NCBI RefSeq assembly: GCF_000002995.4
Contig: NW_025062476.1
Coordinates: 4,149,001-4,213,000 of the forward strand
Direction of reading: 5' to 3'
From: Brugia malayi
Taxonomy: Eukaryota; Nematoda; Chromadorea; Rhabditida; Onchocercidae
DNA: 64,000 nucleotides
The position numbers and the translations under genes are program-made. Under the pieces are notes generated by a model, which did not search any database, was not told where the DNA came from, and saw only the letters and a list, made by a program, of their open reading frames with translations. Shown here piece after piece: positions 51,800 through 63,086 of the stretch (position 1 is its first letter; every line of letters starts with the position of its first letter).

Positions 51800-51860
51800 T
51801 CTTTGTTTTATGAATTCCGGAAAAATCATATTAGACATCCTTGTTTTCAATATAAATAAA
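51800..51860 (+). promoter_or_regulatory. core promoter of collagen gene 52084
   Basis: TTTCTTTG, GAATTCCGGAAAAATC (from 51812), CATCCTTG and TATAAATA (51851-51858), 226 bp before the ATG. The second TTC of the element is altered relative to other family members. Confidence 0.7.
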
Positions 51861-52083
51861 AGTTTTCTCAACCAAAAATCACTCTATTTATTTTGTAATT
51901 AAAACCTTTTCTCATAGGGCTATAAATAAACAGAAGGTCGCAACGATGTTATAACTTTTCAGAAAGATTTTTTTTTAAATTTACAAACTTGTCATTTACA
52001 ATTTTCCCAAAAAAGCTGTAATTTCTTTTGGAGAATGATCTCTGGAAGTAAACTAAATACCTCATTTCAGATTATCGGTACCA

Positions 52084-52440
52084 ATGCATCTTATTAGTTC
52101 TTTCCTATTGGTTATCTGTGCTGTTTTCATGATCCAAGTGAGTTCCTTGATGGATTGTTCTAAATTAGACGGAAATGACTTATGGCGACAGCACCACTTT
52201 TGTTTTCAGGCTTGTCCATCACAACAAGGAACACAAGGGCCAGACGGAAATGATGGCGAAAAAGGAGATAAGGGAGATCCAGGAGATCAAGGACCTAGAG
52301 GGAGGACAGGAGAGATGGGTGATCCAGGACCTCCAGGACCAATTGGTGTTCCAGGACCACGAGGACGGATGGGGCCGCAAGGTGAACAAGGAGAACGAGG
52401 ATCAGTTGGACCAACTGGAGCACCAGCGCCAGGACGATAA
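52084..52440 (+). CDS. mini-collagen, secreted (gene 3)
   Basis: Exon 1 is 52084-52137 (MHLISSFLLVICAVFMIQ); exon 2 is 52210-52440. The 72-bp intron (GTGAGT to TTTTCAG) is a multiple of three without a stop, so retention would insert 24 residues including two Cys. The spliced protein has 94 residues; the mature part starts ACPSQQ and has about 22 uninterrupted Gly-X-Y triplets, with acidic/basic patches (GEKGDKGDPG), ending APAPGR. The ATG is 13 nt after a TTTCAG acceptor. AATAAA lies at 52510. An identical mirror copy sits at 63443(-). Inferred to form a short secreted triple helix. Confidence 0.92.
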   Translation: MHLISSFLLVICAVFMIQVSSLMDCSKLDGNDLWRQHHFCFQACPSQQGTQGPDGNDGEKGDKGDPGDQGPRGRTGEMGDPGPPGPIGVPGPRGRMGPQGEQGERGSVGPTGAPAPGR

Positions 52441-52545
52441 AAGCATGTGTCCTTCTCGTTATGTCACCAAAATGAAATCTAACTGATTTTATGATTGAAT
52501 GAAAAAAGAAATAAAATAATTCTCTTCCTTCACTGAGCAAAATTG
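52441..52545 (+). repeat. shared 3' flank block
   Basis: AAAGCATGTGTCCTTCTCGT and what follows, including the AATAAA, recur at 42012(+), 50738(-) and 63086(-). The block marks the ends of four collagen units or relics. Confidence 0.8.
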
Positions 52546-54060
52546 CTTGTTTTATCTATTAAATAGCAGTCTTCGCCTTGAGATATTATTCAATTTTAAG
52601 TTAAAAATTCTCATTAATTTCCTAATTTCCGTTCTCAGATTGATAAAAAGCTGAATGAAGCTGAATGATATATTTACATCCCTGCATCAAATGTCAATCA
52701 TGGGTAATTAGAGGTAGAAATTAATAAAATAAAAGGTGAAACATGGAATACTGAAATAAAATGAAAGGATCAGTTTGAAGTGAAACAAAGATATTAAAAG
52801 TTCATATTTGATTACTATCCTTCCGACATATTTTCTTCATTTATCTATCCAATAAGAAAAGCATTGAAGGCTTTATTTATTATTAATAAAATGCAGATTA
52901 TAATACAATTAATTCGTTTGCTTACTTATTGAAATATGATTATAATATCAAATTATAATAACAAATTTACAATCGCAAAAACAGTCAAATTCAATTTATC
53001 ATTAATTCATATAAGCTAAATCTTGCTTACCGCTTTATTTAGCTTGAGATATTATAAATTTCGGATGAAAATCGACAAAAGTAAAATGAATAATTTAAAA
53101 TTTTGACAGAAATTGTCAAAAATATACATAAAAGATGGCTTTACAGATGATAGTTATCAAAAAAAAGTTTTGGTGAGAATGATTCGTGCGTCATTTCTTT
53201 GGTAGTGAAGCAAACAAGCAGTAAATTTTAATAAAGTTCTTTAATAATTTCAAATCTAATACATTCTTATGTCTTATCTTTATTGCTTAATTAATGCTTT
53301 AACTCTGAATGTTTATCAAGCAAAACAATTAGTGTAAAAGCAAAACAATTAGTGTAAAAGTTCAAAATTTTCAAAATTTGAATTTCAATTTAAATTTCAG
53401 ATGAATAACAGAATATTCTATTTTTGAGTAAATTCCAATGAAAAAAAACTTTGCAAAATGATCTTTTCGTTTGAAATTCTGTTCAGAAACGACCAACATA
53501 TCAGGTTTATGGATTTGGTGAGATGATGCGAAGAATACAAGCAAAATTTGCTGTTGCAAGCATGAAGTGCTCAAATTAGAAACGAAGGAGGACCAATTGA
53601 CAATTTCCGTCCCTGAAAAATTTTTTTTTACCTTATTAAAGTGTTCTGCAGATGTTGTACTGATATCAGTCAGCACCATATTACTAAGATTGATTTCATT
53701 ACCCACTATAATTTATCCTTTCAGTAAGATCACACTTTCTTCTTATTGACAACGAGTAATTTGATTTTTCACTATTATAGTCCCTTATACTACAATATCA
53801 TTAATAAAGTTAAATTGATACAAGTAACAGATCAAAGTTATACAATTCGGAAAAGTCCTGAAATTCCTGAAGAACATCTACCTAATCTATAAATAACCAG
53901 TGTGAATCATAAAGTGAGTTTCCAAGTTATTCCGAAATCTCCGTTGATTTCCTATCATCCGATCTAATCTTCTTTCCGTTTCTTTTTTCCTTATCACATG
54001 AAAGGTTTCATTTAACTTTCATAAATGCGTCAATAATCATTTTGCCACATTTGATATGAT
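52546..54060. other. intergenic between collagen genes 3 and 4
   Basis: Part of the left arm of repeat C. It contains the shared 3'-type block (CTTTATTTATTATTAATAAAATGC near 52870) and a decayed copy of the divergent block near 53650-53770. No intact gene: a long open frame here exists on the opposite strand but lacks any conserved counterpart. Confidence 0.5.
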
Positions 54061-54077
54061 CATTTCAGAGAGAAATG

Positions 54078-54141
54078 TTTCTTTGTTTTATGGATTCCGG
54101 AAAGATTCCTATCAGACATCCTTCTTCCCCGTATAAAAGAA
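54078..54141 (+). promoter_or_regulatory. core promoter of collagen gene 54393
   Basis: TTTCTTTG, GATTCCGGAAAGATTCC (from 54093), TATCAGACATCCTTCTTC and TATAAAAG (54132-54139), about 255 bp before the ATG. Confidence 0.75.
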
Positions 54142-54392
54142 GATTTCTCTTCGAATTTCGCTTCATTAAATTTCAATTAAATTTATAAAAACTTTTCCTG
54201 CATTGTAATTGTTCACATAGATTTGCCATATTCTAATTATTTGTTAAATAATTAAATCATTTAAATAAGTTAAAAATTCCCTCCATATATGATTTTTTTT
54301 TTTTTTTTTTGAAGAATAATTTTCTGAAAGAATTAAAAATTGACAAATTGAAAAAAAAAAAAAAAAAAGAAATTTTCAGATTGTCAACACCA

Positions 54393-54770
54393 ATGCATCT
54401 TTTCACTTCTTTATTACTGATTTTCTGCGCTATTTTCATGATTCAAGTGAGTTTTGTAATGTTTTTAATAAAAGATTATATTTTAACGCAAATTGCGATT
54501 TATCGAATTTTGTTTCAGGCGTGCGGTCCATCACCAACCCCGGGGACGGGAGCGGTGGGATCACTGGTAGGAGAGCAAGGAGAAGATGGAATTGATGGAA
54601 GTCCAGGAGACCCAGGACCTAAAGGTGATCCTGGTCCGAAAGGAAATCGCGGGATGCAGGGGCCGCGAGGGCAAGAGGGTCCTCCAGGTCCAAAAGGAAT
54701 TGTGGGGCCGCCAGGAATGAAAGGTTCTTTAGGACCACAAGGGGCAGAAGGAGCAGCAGGAGGGAGATAA
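54393..54770 (+). CDS. mini-collagen, secreted (gene 4)
   Basis: Exon 1 is 54393-54446 ([18 protein letters not shown]), identical to exon 1 of the gene at 61135. A 72-bp intron (GTGAGT to GTTTCAG), open and in frame, leads to exon 2, 54519-54770. The protein has 101 residues. The mature part starts ACGPSPTPGTG, an imperfect lead-in, then has about 21 Gly-X-Y triplets rich in Pro-Lys (GDPGPKGDPGPKG) and ends AAGGR. The right boundary of the repeat C left arm falls 15 nt into its intron, so the signal exon is duplicated in the other arm while the collagen exon is unique. It begins 13 nt after TTTTCAG. Confidence 0.92.
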   Translation: MHLFTSLLLIFCAIFMIQVSFVMFLIKDYILTQIAIYRILFQACGPSPTPGTGAVGSLVGEQGEDGIDGSPGDPGPKGDPGPKGNRGMQGPRGQEGPPGPKGIVGPPGMKGSLGPQGAEGAAGGR

Positions 54771-55194
54771 AGGTAGCAGACCACAAATGGAGAGTTTCTT
54801 TCAGTGATAATCTGTTGTATTTTGGTTATTTTTGTTTGCACCAACTATCGTAAATGTGCCCCTCTTATTATTTAACAAAATTCTTAAACCTAAAACTATA
54901 ATCCGCACCTTAACGGAATTTACTTATTCGAGTTGGAATCTGAAATTGGCATGGAACAAATGCTTTGTAACTTTATCGCTGTCACTGTTTAGTGAAAACT
55001 TCCTGAAATTTGGTCAATTTTTAAACTGAGCAAAAGATGAAATAAATATTTCACATCCTGCGCTGTACACAGTGCTATTCTAGTAAAGTAGAAAAATGGA
55101 AACATATTGTGGAAATTGCATATTCGGAGGAATCGAAAATTTGGTTAAAATCTCCGTCCCTCAGCGAACGGAAAACTGAGTAAAACAAAAGAGA
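54771..55194. other. 3' flank of mini-collagen gene 4
   Basis: Contains the family's 3' block (TTTTGGTTATTTTTGTTTGC, CTATCGTAAATGTGCCCCTC) as after genes 1 and 5. No coding sequence was recognised. Confidence 0.5.
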
Positions 55195-56994
55195 CGTATT
55201 CACATTCCCACTTGGAGCATAAATTAAAATACCTACGTCAATTATAGGTAGAAATTAATGAAGTGAAAAGAGAACATAAAATAGTGGACTAAACTGAGAG
55301 AATCAGTTCGAAATGGAGAAATATTAAAATTTATATTTGATTGCAGTCTTTCTGATACATTTTCATTCAATAAGAAAAAGCATTGAAAGCCTTATTTGTT
55401 TCTAATAAAATGCAAATTATAATACAATCAATTCGTTTGTTTATCAATTTTTGCACAACCAATTGATAATTATAATATCGCTCGGTTGAATAAATTACAA
55501 TAATTTACTAAATTCAACATTTTTATTCTCAGTTTTAATCGCAAATTAAACTTACAGTTAATCTTTTGTCGTTCTTTCAGTCAGCTCTCTTTCTCGTTCT
55601 AATTTATAATTTCCAATTATTATAATTTTGATCAGACCAGTCAATCTGCCAAAAATTGATGGTAAGTTAACCATGGGTCATTAGCTTATGAGTAAGTGAC
55701 ATCTAACCATAATTACTCAATAAGTTCATCCATTAATGGCCACTTCTTTGCAAACAGTGGCCTCAATATCTCCTCCAGCAAATTTCAAGTAAGCCTTAAG
55801 GCCAATAATATTAATTGCTATTCAGTCCTTTTATAATAATCTCCGATGTTGCAACATCTCATTAATTTGTTTAATTTTTAAGTTTTGTATATTATTGCAG
55901 ATATTATTACACTATTTTCAATTAATTTCATCATCGATATCATATTTGGGGTTTCTGAATTGTTATCCTGTGGTCATTTCTGAGCTACGTCCGACCTTGA
56001 ATCAATTCTAGATCACTTTGAATACTTGCCGATATTATTTCTGCATTGAGAGGAAAGGAAGAGCAAAACACTTAATGCGTTGATAATTGCAAAACAGCTT
56101 TGCTTGCTACTTAAAAGTGTTCAAAGCATCAGCTATTGAACGCGTTAAAGTAAATTTTTGAAGTGTTTTTGTTTTTGATTTGCTTGAAGAAACAATTTAT
56201 AAGATTGATTCATGGAATTTCATTGAAGTTGATAAGTTACGATTGAATAAACCATTTGATGCATAAAATGTAAAACCTCCACAAGCAAATTCCTTACGGT
56301 ACTGATTAATATTTCAGGTTAACCGATTTCATAGCATAATGAAAACACACCGCCGATAGATTGATGCAAAAAAACAGAAAAAAACCAAAAAAGAAAACAT
56401 ATATATTATGAATGGATGATAAAATTCTTTGACTGTCTGTGACAAATTCCATATTTTATTGCTAAAAGTTAGTTGTGCTTTCCCTTCGGTTCTTCGAAAC
56501 TTTGTTCTCCTTGCGGTAGCACATTGATTTTCATTTCATCTTGACTCTTTAACAGGTCCCGGTATTCCTCAAGACCTTCGTATTATTCTTGGCCCAGGAT
56601 ATTCTTCTTTCCTACCAATTCCATTTTCTCCTGGTGTCTTTACTCGAATGTTTTTTCATTTAAGATAAATTGCACATCTGAAGAAATTTACATATGCTTT
56701 ATGCTTTACATATGGTAGTTTGATGTTTTCTTAAAATATAACTTTTCGTTTAGAAATGATTTATAATTAGGTAATTTTGGATTAACTCTCTAGTTGGATC
56801 GCAAAAAGAGAGCTGAAAATCAACAAGAATGTCCTATAAAATTGTATCTCTACTGAAAAGATAATCAATCTAAAATTAACTGCTTTCATAAATGAAATTT
56901 TTTAGGATTTTTTTAGGAAAAAAGAAATTTCCCAAAAATTTCTTTAATACTTCGCAAAATACAAAAGGGAGAAAATGCCGAAGAAACTATTCGG
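55195..56994. repeat. inverted repeat B, right arm (1.8 kb)
   Basis: Mirror copy of 45551-47350. The 7.8-kb spacer between the arms contains the right arm of A, most of the left arm of C, and the genes at 48050(-), 52084(+) and 54393(+), so repeat B interleaves with both others. Confidence 0.88.
56465..56637 (-). pseudogene. decayed collagen-exon relic (B right arm)
   Basis: Mirror copy of the relic at 45908-46080. On the same strand, 57240-57310 holds a decayed promoter module (AATCCTTCCGGAATTC without a clear TATA box), so a whole minus-strand collagen unit once lay here. Confidence 0.6.
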
Positions 56995-57602
56995 TTTAGA
57001 AGATTACTTTTAATAAAAATGTTACACAAATTATTATCATTATTTACAGCATTTAATTCCTGATAGCAAATCATAATTGATAGATCAGAATTGAAAAATT
57101 CCGCTTGGAAAGTTTATTTGAATGTAAGCAGCAAACTGTGATCAACTGATCGGATTATAGATATTCTAGCCAGAATCTGGTATGTAAGAAAAGATTTCAT
57201 GAATCAAATTGAAATTTAATGAAGCAAAAATTTGGAGAGAAATCTTCCTTTATGCTAGGAAGAAGAATGGCTAATATGAATCCTTCCGGAATTCATATAA
57301 CAAAGAAACATTTCATTGTGAGATGATTATATTAGATGTAAAAAATGCGATTATTGACTTATCTATGAAAGTTAAACGGAAACTTTTATGTGATAAAGAG
57401 AAAACAAACGGAAGGTTAATATGACAAATATGATAGGAGACTAACGTTTATTGAGATTCTGGGATGATTTGGAAATCAGACTGATTTTGATTAGTAATAA
57501 ATTAGTTTCAACTCTAATTCTCTGATCTGGGTACTTTTATCGAAAGCTGAACTTTGCAGAACGATTAGTGCAGTGTGAAGGACCATAATATTGAAAAATC
57601 AA

Positions 57603-57686
57603 ATTATCCTTTGTCGGTTAGAAGGAAGTGCGACCCTGCTAGAAGGTCAAATCATAACAGATGGTAAAATTAAATGTATTAAGTAA
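57603..57686 (+). other. decayed copy of the divergent block
   Basis: Matches the start of the frame at 48778 (IILCRLEGSATLLEGQII) for about 55 bases, then diverges and stops. It lies between a decayed minus-strand unit (57240-57310) and gene 5. Confidence 0.4.
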
Positions 57687-58267
57687 TGAAATTAATTTTA
57701 ATGATGGCCGATAAAGGACAATATCTAACATTTTAATATAGTACAGAAAATTTTTCAGTAACAGAAATTGTCAAAAACAGTCTTCTCAGTAATGTTAATT
57801 TTCTTTTTCAATTTAGGTTCATTTCGAAAATTCGGAGATTCTAAGTATCTTCGATTTGCTGGTTTTTGTTCAGTATTGAAGAAATTTTTGCATGATAACC
57901 TTCTTCGCAATGCACTATTCCGCCTAGCCAGAAAATTGAATATGAACTTTAGCTGAAGTGCCACAATGAATACAGATCAAAGTTTGGAACTCAAGGAATT
58001 TCAGAAATTCCTGAAGGATAATTAACCAGCATATAGTTAGCATTGGCTAGATCCGAAATCACTTCTCTTTCTTGAAGGCTCAAAATCTGCTTTCTCACCA
58101 AACTCTCGGATTTTCTATAAACTATCTTTGGGTAACCTCTACCATTTGATGTAATCTTTCTTTTGCTTCTTTTTTCTTTATTATATAAAAACTTCCGTCT
58201 AACTCACAAATACGTTAAATGTTGCATTTTGCTGCCTTCGATATGATCTTTTCATTTCACAAAGAAA

Positions 58268-58333
58268 TGTTTCTTTGTGAAATGAATTCCGGAAAGATTC
58301 CTATCAGACATCCTTCTTCCTAGTATAAATAAG
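58268..58333 (+). promoter_or_regulatory. core promoter of collagen gene 58682
   Basis: TTTCTTTG, GAATTCCGGAAAGATTCC (58284-58301), TATCAGACATCCTTCTTC and TATAAATA (58324-58331), 350 bp before the ATG. TTTCACAAAGAAATGTTTCTTTGTGAAA around 58252-58283 is a near-perfect inverted repeat not seen so clearly in the other promoters. Confidence 0.75.
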
Positions 58334-58681
58334 GCATCTCTCTTTGAATTTTGCTCCATTAAATTTCAGGTTGTATCTTAAAATCTTTCCTCAGATATTG
58401 TAATTTTTCAGCAAGAATCTTTAAATTTTTTAATTAATGCGACATTTCCAAAAATATTGCAAATTTTTATTTTCCGTTTTTTGATTATAATTAGTCAATA
58501 GAAAGCTTTTATCCTCGCAATATTTCTATTGCAGAATGTTTTGAAGAAATCTAAATACTTCAGTTCGCATTCCACTGTGTTCCTCTTATTACAAATTTGA
58601 AAGAATCAAAAATTTATGAATGAGAAAAATTTTAAATTTTCATCTGTTTTTCATATAAACATTTTCAGGTTATCAGTACTA

Positions 58682-59060
58682 ATGCATCTTTTCGGTACTT
58701 TCCTATTGATTATTTGCACTGCTTTTGTGATTCAAGTAAGCTTTCTCAATAGACTGTCCCTTAGTGCAAAAAGACACATTTAAAGACTGCATTAAAAAAG
58801 GATGTAAATTTTATTTTTAGGCCTGTATCCCATCGCAAGGACAGCAAGGACAGCAAGGGCCTCCAGGACGAGATGGAAATAAGGGACCAAAAGGACCGAA
58901 AGGACCACGAGGAGCTCAAGGAGAAAGTGGATTGAAAGGCTTGATTGGAGATCCCGGAGTTCGAGGTCGGCCAGGAATGGAAGGTGAGGAAGGGCCAACA
59001 GGCCCACCCGGTGATGAAGGACCACAAGGTCAGAGGGGACTAGATGCAGCAGGAAGATAA
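58682..59060 (+). CDS. mini-collagen, secreted (gene 5)
   Basis: Exon 1 is 58682-58735 (MHLFGTFLLIICTAFVIQ); an 85-bp intron (GTAAGC to ATTTTTAG) leads to exon 2, 58821-59060. The protein has 97 residues; the mature part starts ACIPSQGQQGQQG and has about 23 Gly-X-Y triplets, Lys-rich early (GNKGPKGPKG) and Glu-rich later, ending LDAAGR. It is the only intact gene not duplicated in any part by the inverted repeats, and sits in the middle of the repeat C spacer. The ATG follows TTTTCAG by 13 nt. Possible AATAAA near 59298. Confidence 0.92.
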
Positions 59061-60120
59061 AAGGATTTAGCGATGACAATAAAGCTATCTCTCACAGTGA
59101 TATCTGTTCTCTTATTTTGGTTGTTTTTGTTTGCACCAATATATCGTCAGTATATTCTTCCCATTATGCCACTAAATTGCTAGTTTCTAATCACCTCATT
59201 CATTCATGCCATAACGGAAACTGCTTATGAAGATTTGAACTTGATATTTAAATTTTGAAAAACAAATGCTTTATTATATTCGCTACCATTGTAAAGAAAT
59301 AAAAAAACTTTCTGAAACGATTTTGAAATTTAACGAAGAAGAAAACAACATATTTCCGCCTCACCGATAAGCAACAGTAGCAAGTAACAGAGGATGAACG
59401 TATAAGAAACTTTTGAAGTATCAATTCTAATTAAAAGAGGTTAAACGATTTTTATTTTAAAAAATCTCACTTTACTGTATCCTACTTTCATTCATTTTCA
59501 TACTTCGTCATTAAACTTTAATTGACCGTTACAGTCATTCATTATATTCTAAATAATCTTTTCATTATCATTGTTCATCATTTCCTGCTTAAAATCACAG
59601 TAATCTTTATCTCTTAATCTATCGATGCATTTTCTACTAATTAACTGTAGTAATTTAATTAACTTTCATTTGAAATTAAAAAAAAAAAAGATTCAACTGT
59701 ATGCGACAATTCAATAATTATTAAATTATAGTTTAAGAAAAGTTTAATTTTCGACAAAAAATTATCTGAGAACAGAAAAAAAAATTATATTTCAAATAAA
59801 TCTGAAATTGATTATTGGTACAATTGCAATATAAATTTGCTAAATGATCTAATTTACAGTGAACCTCAATTCATTTAAAGTGAAAATTTAAATTTAGCTT
59901 GAATAAAATTTGTCTGTCCATAAAAGAATCAATAGTCTTATCATTCTTGTAAACAACCAAACAACTATTCAATATTTCACTCTTACATAGTTCATATCAT
60001 GTTGAATTATTATCGTCAAAATTATTATAGTTTTAACAAACTTCCTTCCTTCTTTATTCAGCATTCATTTTCGACTTGAACTATAATCTCAATTGCTCCT
60101 CAACAAACTTCTTCACTTAA
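59061..60120. other. 3' flank and AT-rich spacer after gene 5
   Basis: The first 150 bp carry the family 3' block (TATCTGTTCTCTTATTTTGG, TTTGTTTGCACCAATATATCG). The remainder is AT-rich and looks unique. No gene. Confidence 0.5.
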
Positions 60121-60422
60121 AGCCTTAAGGCTAATAATATCAATTGCTGTTCAGCCCTTCTGCAATAACCTTTTGATGCTGCAACATTAATTTGTTTAAT
60201 TTTTAAGTTTTAGGTATTATTGCATTATTTTCAATTAATTTCATCATCGATATCATATTTGGGGTTTCTGAATTGTTATCCTGTGGTCATTTCTGAGCTA
60301 CGTCCGACCTTGAATCAATTCTAGATCACTTTGAATACTTGCCGATATTATTTCTGCATTGAGAGGAAAGGAAGAGCAAAACACTTAATGCGTTGATAAC
60401 TGCAAAACAACTTTGCTTGCAT
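60118..60422. repeat. third copy of a repeat B segment (about 300 bp)
   Basis: A direct-orientation copy of about 55792-56108, from AGCCTTAAGGCTAATAATAT through ATTTGGGGTTTCTGAATTG to GCAAAACAACTTTGCTTGC. It is nearly identical over its second half and more diverged in the first. It breaks off abruptly at 60422. Confidence 0.8.
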
Positions 60423-60782
60423 AATTTTGCAACATAAAATCATTCGGAACATCAATTGTTACACGCATTTATACGGAAAAGATGGTTAGAATGGATTCAT
60501 CATTATTTATTATTTACTATTCATTATGAAATGATTATGTCGAACAAAATGCAACGCTATGCGACTTTTGGTGATATTTATAATGGTATATTAATGAAAT
60601 TCAAATTTTAGATTTCATTGTTCTTAAACAAATTCCACTAAGGCATAGAATGTGATAAAAGGTCTACGGCAGAGGAATATATTTACGATACGATTGTGCA
60701 AGGAAAAACAACCAAAAATACGAGAAAAGATACACTGAGTAATTGTTTTATTATCACCAATAAAATCCATTGTCTCGTGCTT

Positions 60783-61135
60783 TCATCGTCCAGCAGCAGC
60801 TCTCCCTGGTGGTCCTGGATCTCCTTCAACTCCTCGCTCACCCTGCGGTCCCATCGGTCCTCTCGGTCCAGGCATACCTGGCAATCCTACATCGCCTTCT
60901 CTTCCAGGTGGTCCCATTTCTCCTTGAGGCCCTCTCACTCCTTTCACTCCTGGGGGTCCCTTCTCTCCTGCAACTCCTCTCTCTCCCTTAGGTGGACAAG
61001 CCTGAAAATAAAATTTTATTTTTGCGGGTCACATTAAATCATTGCGCTTCTAATTCAAGAACAATCCATTACAAAACTTACTTGAATCATGAAAATAGCG
61101 CAGAAAATCAGTAATAAAGAAGTGAAAAGATGCAT
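60783..61135 (-). CDS. mini-collagen, secreted (gene 6)
   Basis: Exon 1 is 61135-61082, identical to exon 1 of gene 4 ([18 protein letters not shown]). An 80-bp intron (GTAAGT to TTTTCAG) leads to exon 2, 61001-60783. The protein has 90 residues; the mature part starts ACPPKGERG and has about 21 uninterrupted Gly-X-Y triplets ([20 protein letters not shown]), ending RAAAGR and TGA. Its signal exon, leader and promoter lie in the right arm of repeat C while its collagen exon lies in the unique spacer. It is therefore a partner of gene 4: same front, different back. Confidence 0.92.
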
Positions 61136-61387
61136 TGGTGTTGACAATCTGAAAATTTCTTTTTTTTTTTTTTTTTTCAATTTGTCAATTTTTAATTCTT
61201 TCAGAAAATTATTCTTCAAAAAAAAAAAAAAAAATCATATATGGAGGGAATTTTTAACTTATTTAAATGATTTAATTATTTAACAAATAATTAGAATATG
61301 GCAAATCTATGTGAACAATTACAATGCAGGAAAAGTTTTTATAAATTTAATTGAAATTTAATGAAGCGAAATTCGAAGAGAAATCTT

Positions 61388-61450
61388 CTTTTATACGGGG
61401 AAGAAGGATGTCTGATAGGAATCTTTCCGGAATCCATAAAACAAAGAAAC
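61388..61450 (-). promoter_or_regulatory. core promoter of collagen gene 6
   Basis: Mirror of the gene 4 promoter: TATAAAAG on the minus strand at 61395-61388, with GGAATCTTTCCGGAATCC on the plus strand around 61418-61435. Confidence 0.75.
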
Positions 61451-62985
61451 ATTTCTCTCTGAAATGATCATATCAAATGTGGCAAAATGATTATTGACGC
61501 ATTTATGAAAGTTAAATGAAACCTTTCATGTGATAAGGAAAAAAGAAACGGAAAGAAGATTAGATCGGATGATAGGAAATCAACGGAGATTTCGGAATAA
61601 CTTGGAAACTCACTTTATGATTCACACTGGTTATTTATAGATTAGGTAGATGTTCTTCAGGAATTTCAGGACTTTTCCGAATTGTATAACTTTGATCTGT
61701 TACTTGTATCAATTTAACTTTATTAATGATATTGTAGTATAAGGGACTATAATAGTGAAAAATCAAATTACTCGTTGTCAATAAGAAGAAAGTGTGATCT
61801 TACTGAAAGGATAAATTATAGTGGGTAATGAAATCAATCTTAGTAATATGGTGCTGACTGATATCAGTACAACATCTGCAGAACACTTTAATAAGGTAAA
61901 AAAAAATTTTTCAGGGACGGAAATTGTCAATTGGTCCTCCTTCGTTTCTAATTTGAGCACTTCATGCTTGCAACAGCAAATTTTGCTTGTATTCTTCGCA
62001 TCATCTCACCAAATCCATAAACCTGATATGTTGGTCGTTTCTGAACAGAATTTCAAACGAAAAGATCATTTTGCAAAGTTTTTTTTCATTGGAATTTACT
62101 CAAAAATAGAATATTCTGTTATTCATCTGAAATTTAAATTGAAATTCAAATTTTGAAAATTTTGAACTTTTACACTAATTGTTTTGCTTTTACACTAATT
62201 GTTTTGCTTGATAAACATTCAGAGTTAAAGCATTAATTAAGCAATAAAGATAAGACATAAGAATGTATTAGATTTGAAATTATTAAAGAACTTTATTAAA
62301 ATTTACTGCTTGTTTGCTTCACTACCAAAGAAATGACGCACGAATCATTCTCACCAAAACTTTTTTTTGATAACTATCATCTGTAAAGCCATCTTTTATG
62401 TATATTTTTGACAATTTCTGTCAAAATTTTAAATTATTCATTTTACTTTTGTCGATTTTCATCCGAAATTTATAATATCTCAAGCTAAATAAAGCGGTAA
62501 GCAAGATTTAGCTTATATGAATTAATGATAAATTGAATTTGACTGTTTTTGCGATTGTAAATTTGTTATTATAATTTGATATTATAATCATATTTCAATA
62601 AGTAAGCAAACGAATTAATTGTATTATAATCTGCATTTTATTAATAATAAATAAAGCCTTCAATGCTTTTCTTATTGGATAGATAAATGAAGAAAATATG
62701 TCGGAAGGATAGTAATCAAATATGAACTTTTAATATCTTTGTTTCACTTCAAACTGATCCTTTCATTTTATTTCAGTATTCCATGTTTCACCTTTTATTT
62801 TATTAATTTCTACCTCTAATTACCCATGATTGACATTTGATGCAGGGATGTAAATATATCATTCAGCTTCATTCAGCTTTTTATCAATCTGAGAACGGAA
62901 ATTAGGAAATTAATGAGAATTTTTAACTTAAAATTGAATAATATCTCAAGGCGAAGACTGCTATTTAATAGATAAAACAAGCAAT
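61451..62985. other. intergenic between genes 7 and 6 (repeat C right arm)
   Basis: Mirror of the intergenic region between genes 3 and 4. It includes the decayed divergent block near 61760-61880 and the shared 3'-type block near 62620-62670. No intact gene. Confidence 0.5.
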
Positions 62986-63086
62986 TTTGCTCAGTGAAGG
63001 AAGAGAATTATTTTATTTCTTTTTTCATTCAATCATAAAATCAGTTAGATTTCATTTTGGTGACATAACGAGAAGGACACATGCTT

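Larger units (their letters stand above)
51527..54461. repeat. inverted repeat C, left arm (at least 2.9 kb)
   Basis: Reverse complement of 61067-64000 with a coordinate sum of 115527 (115528 at the inner end because of a homopolymer length difference). The match continues to the last base of the window, so the true outer ends are unknown. The inner end lies inside intron 1 of the collagen gene at 54393. The arm carries all of gene 52084 and the promoter and signal exon of 54393. Confidence 0.92.

Noticed and set aside
52175..52486. 103-codon frame overlapping collagen gene 3 in another frame
   Set aside because: Shifted-frame shadow of Gly-X-Y coding sequence that also reads through the intron.
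53371..53706. 111-codon frame (copy at 61821-62156)
   Set aside because: It is duplicated only because it lies in repeat C. It crosses the decayed divergent block, has no splice context, and no paralog preserves the frame.
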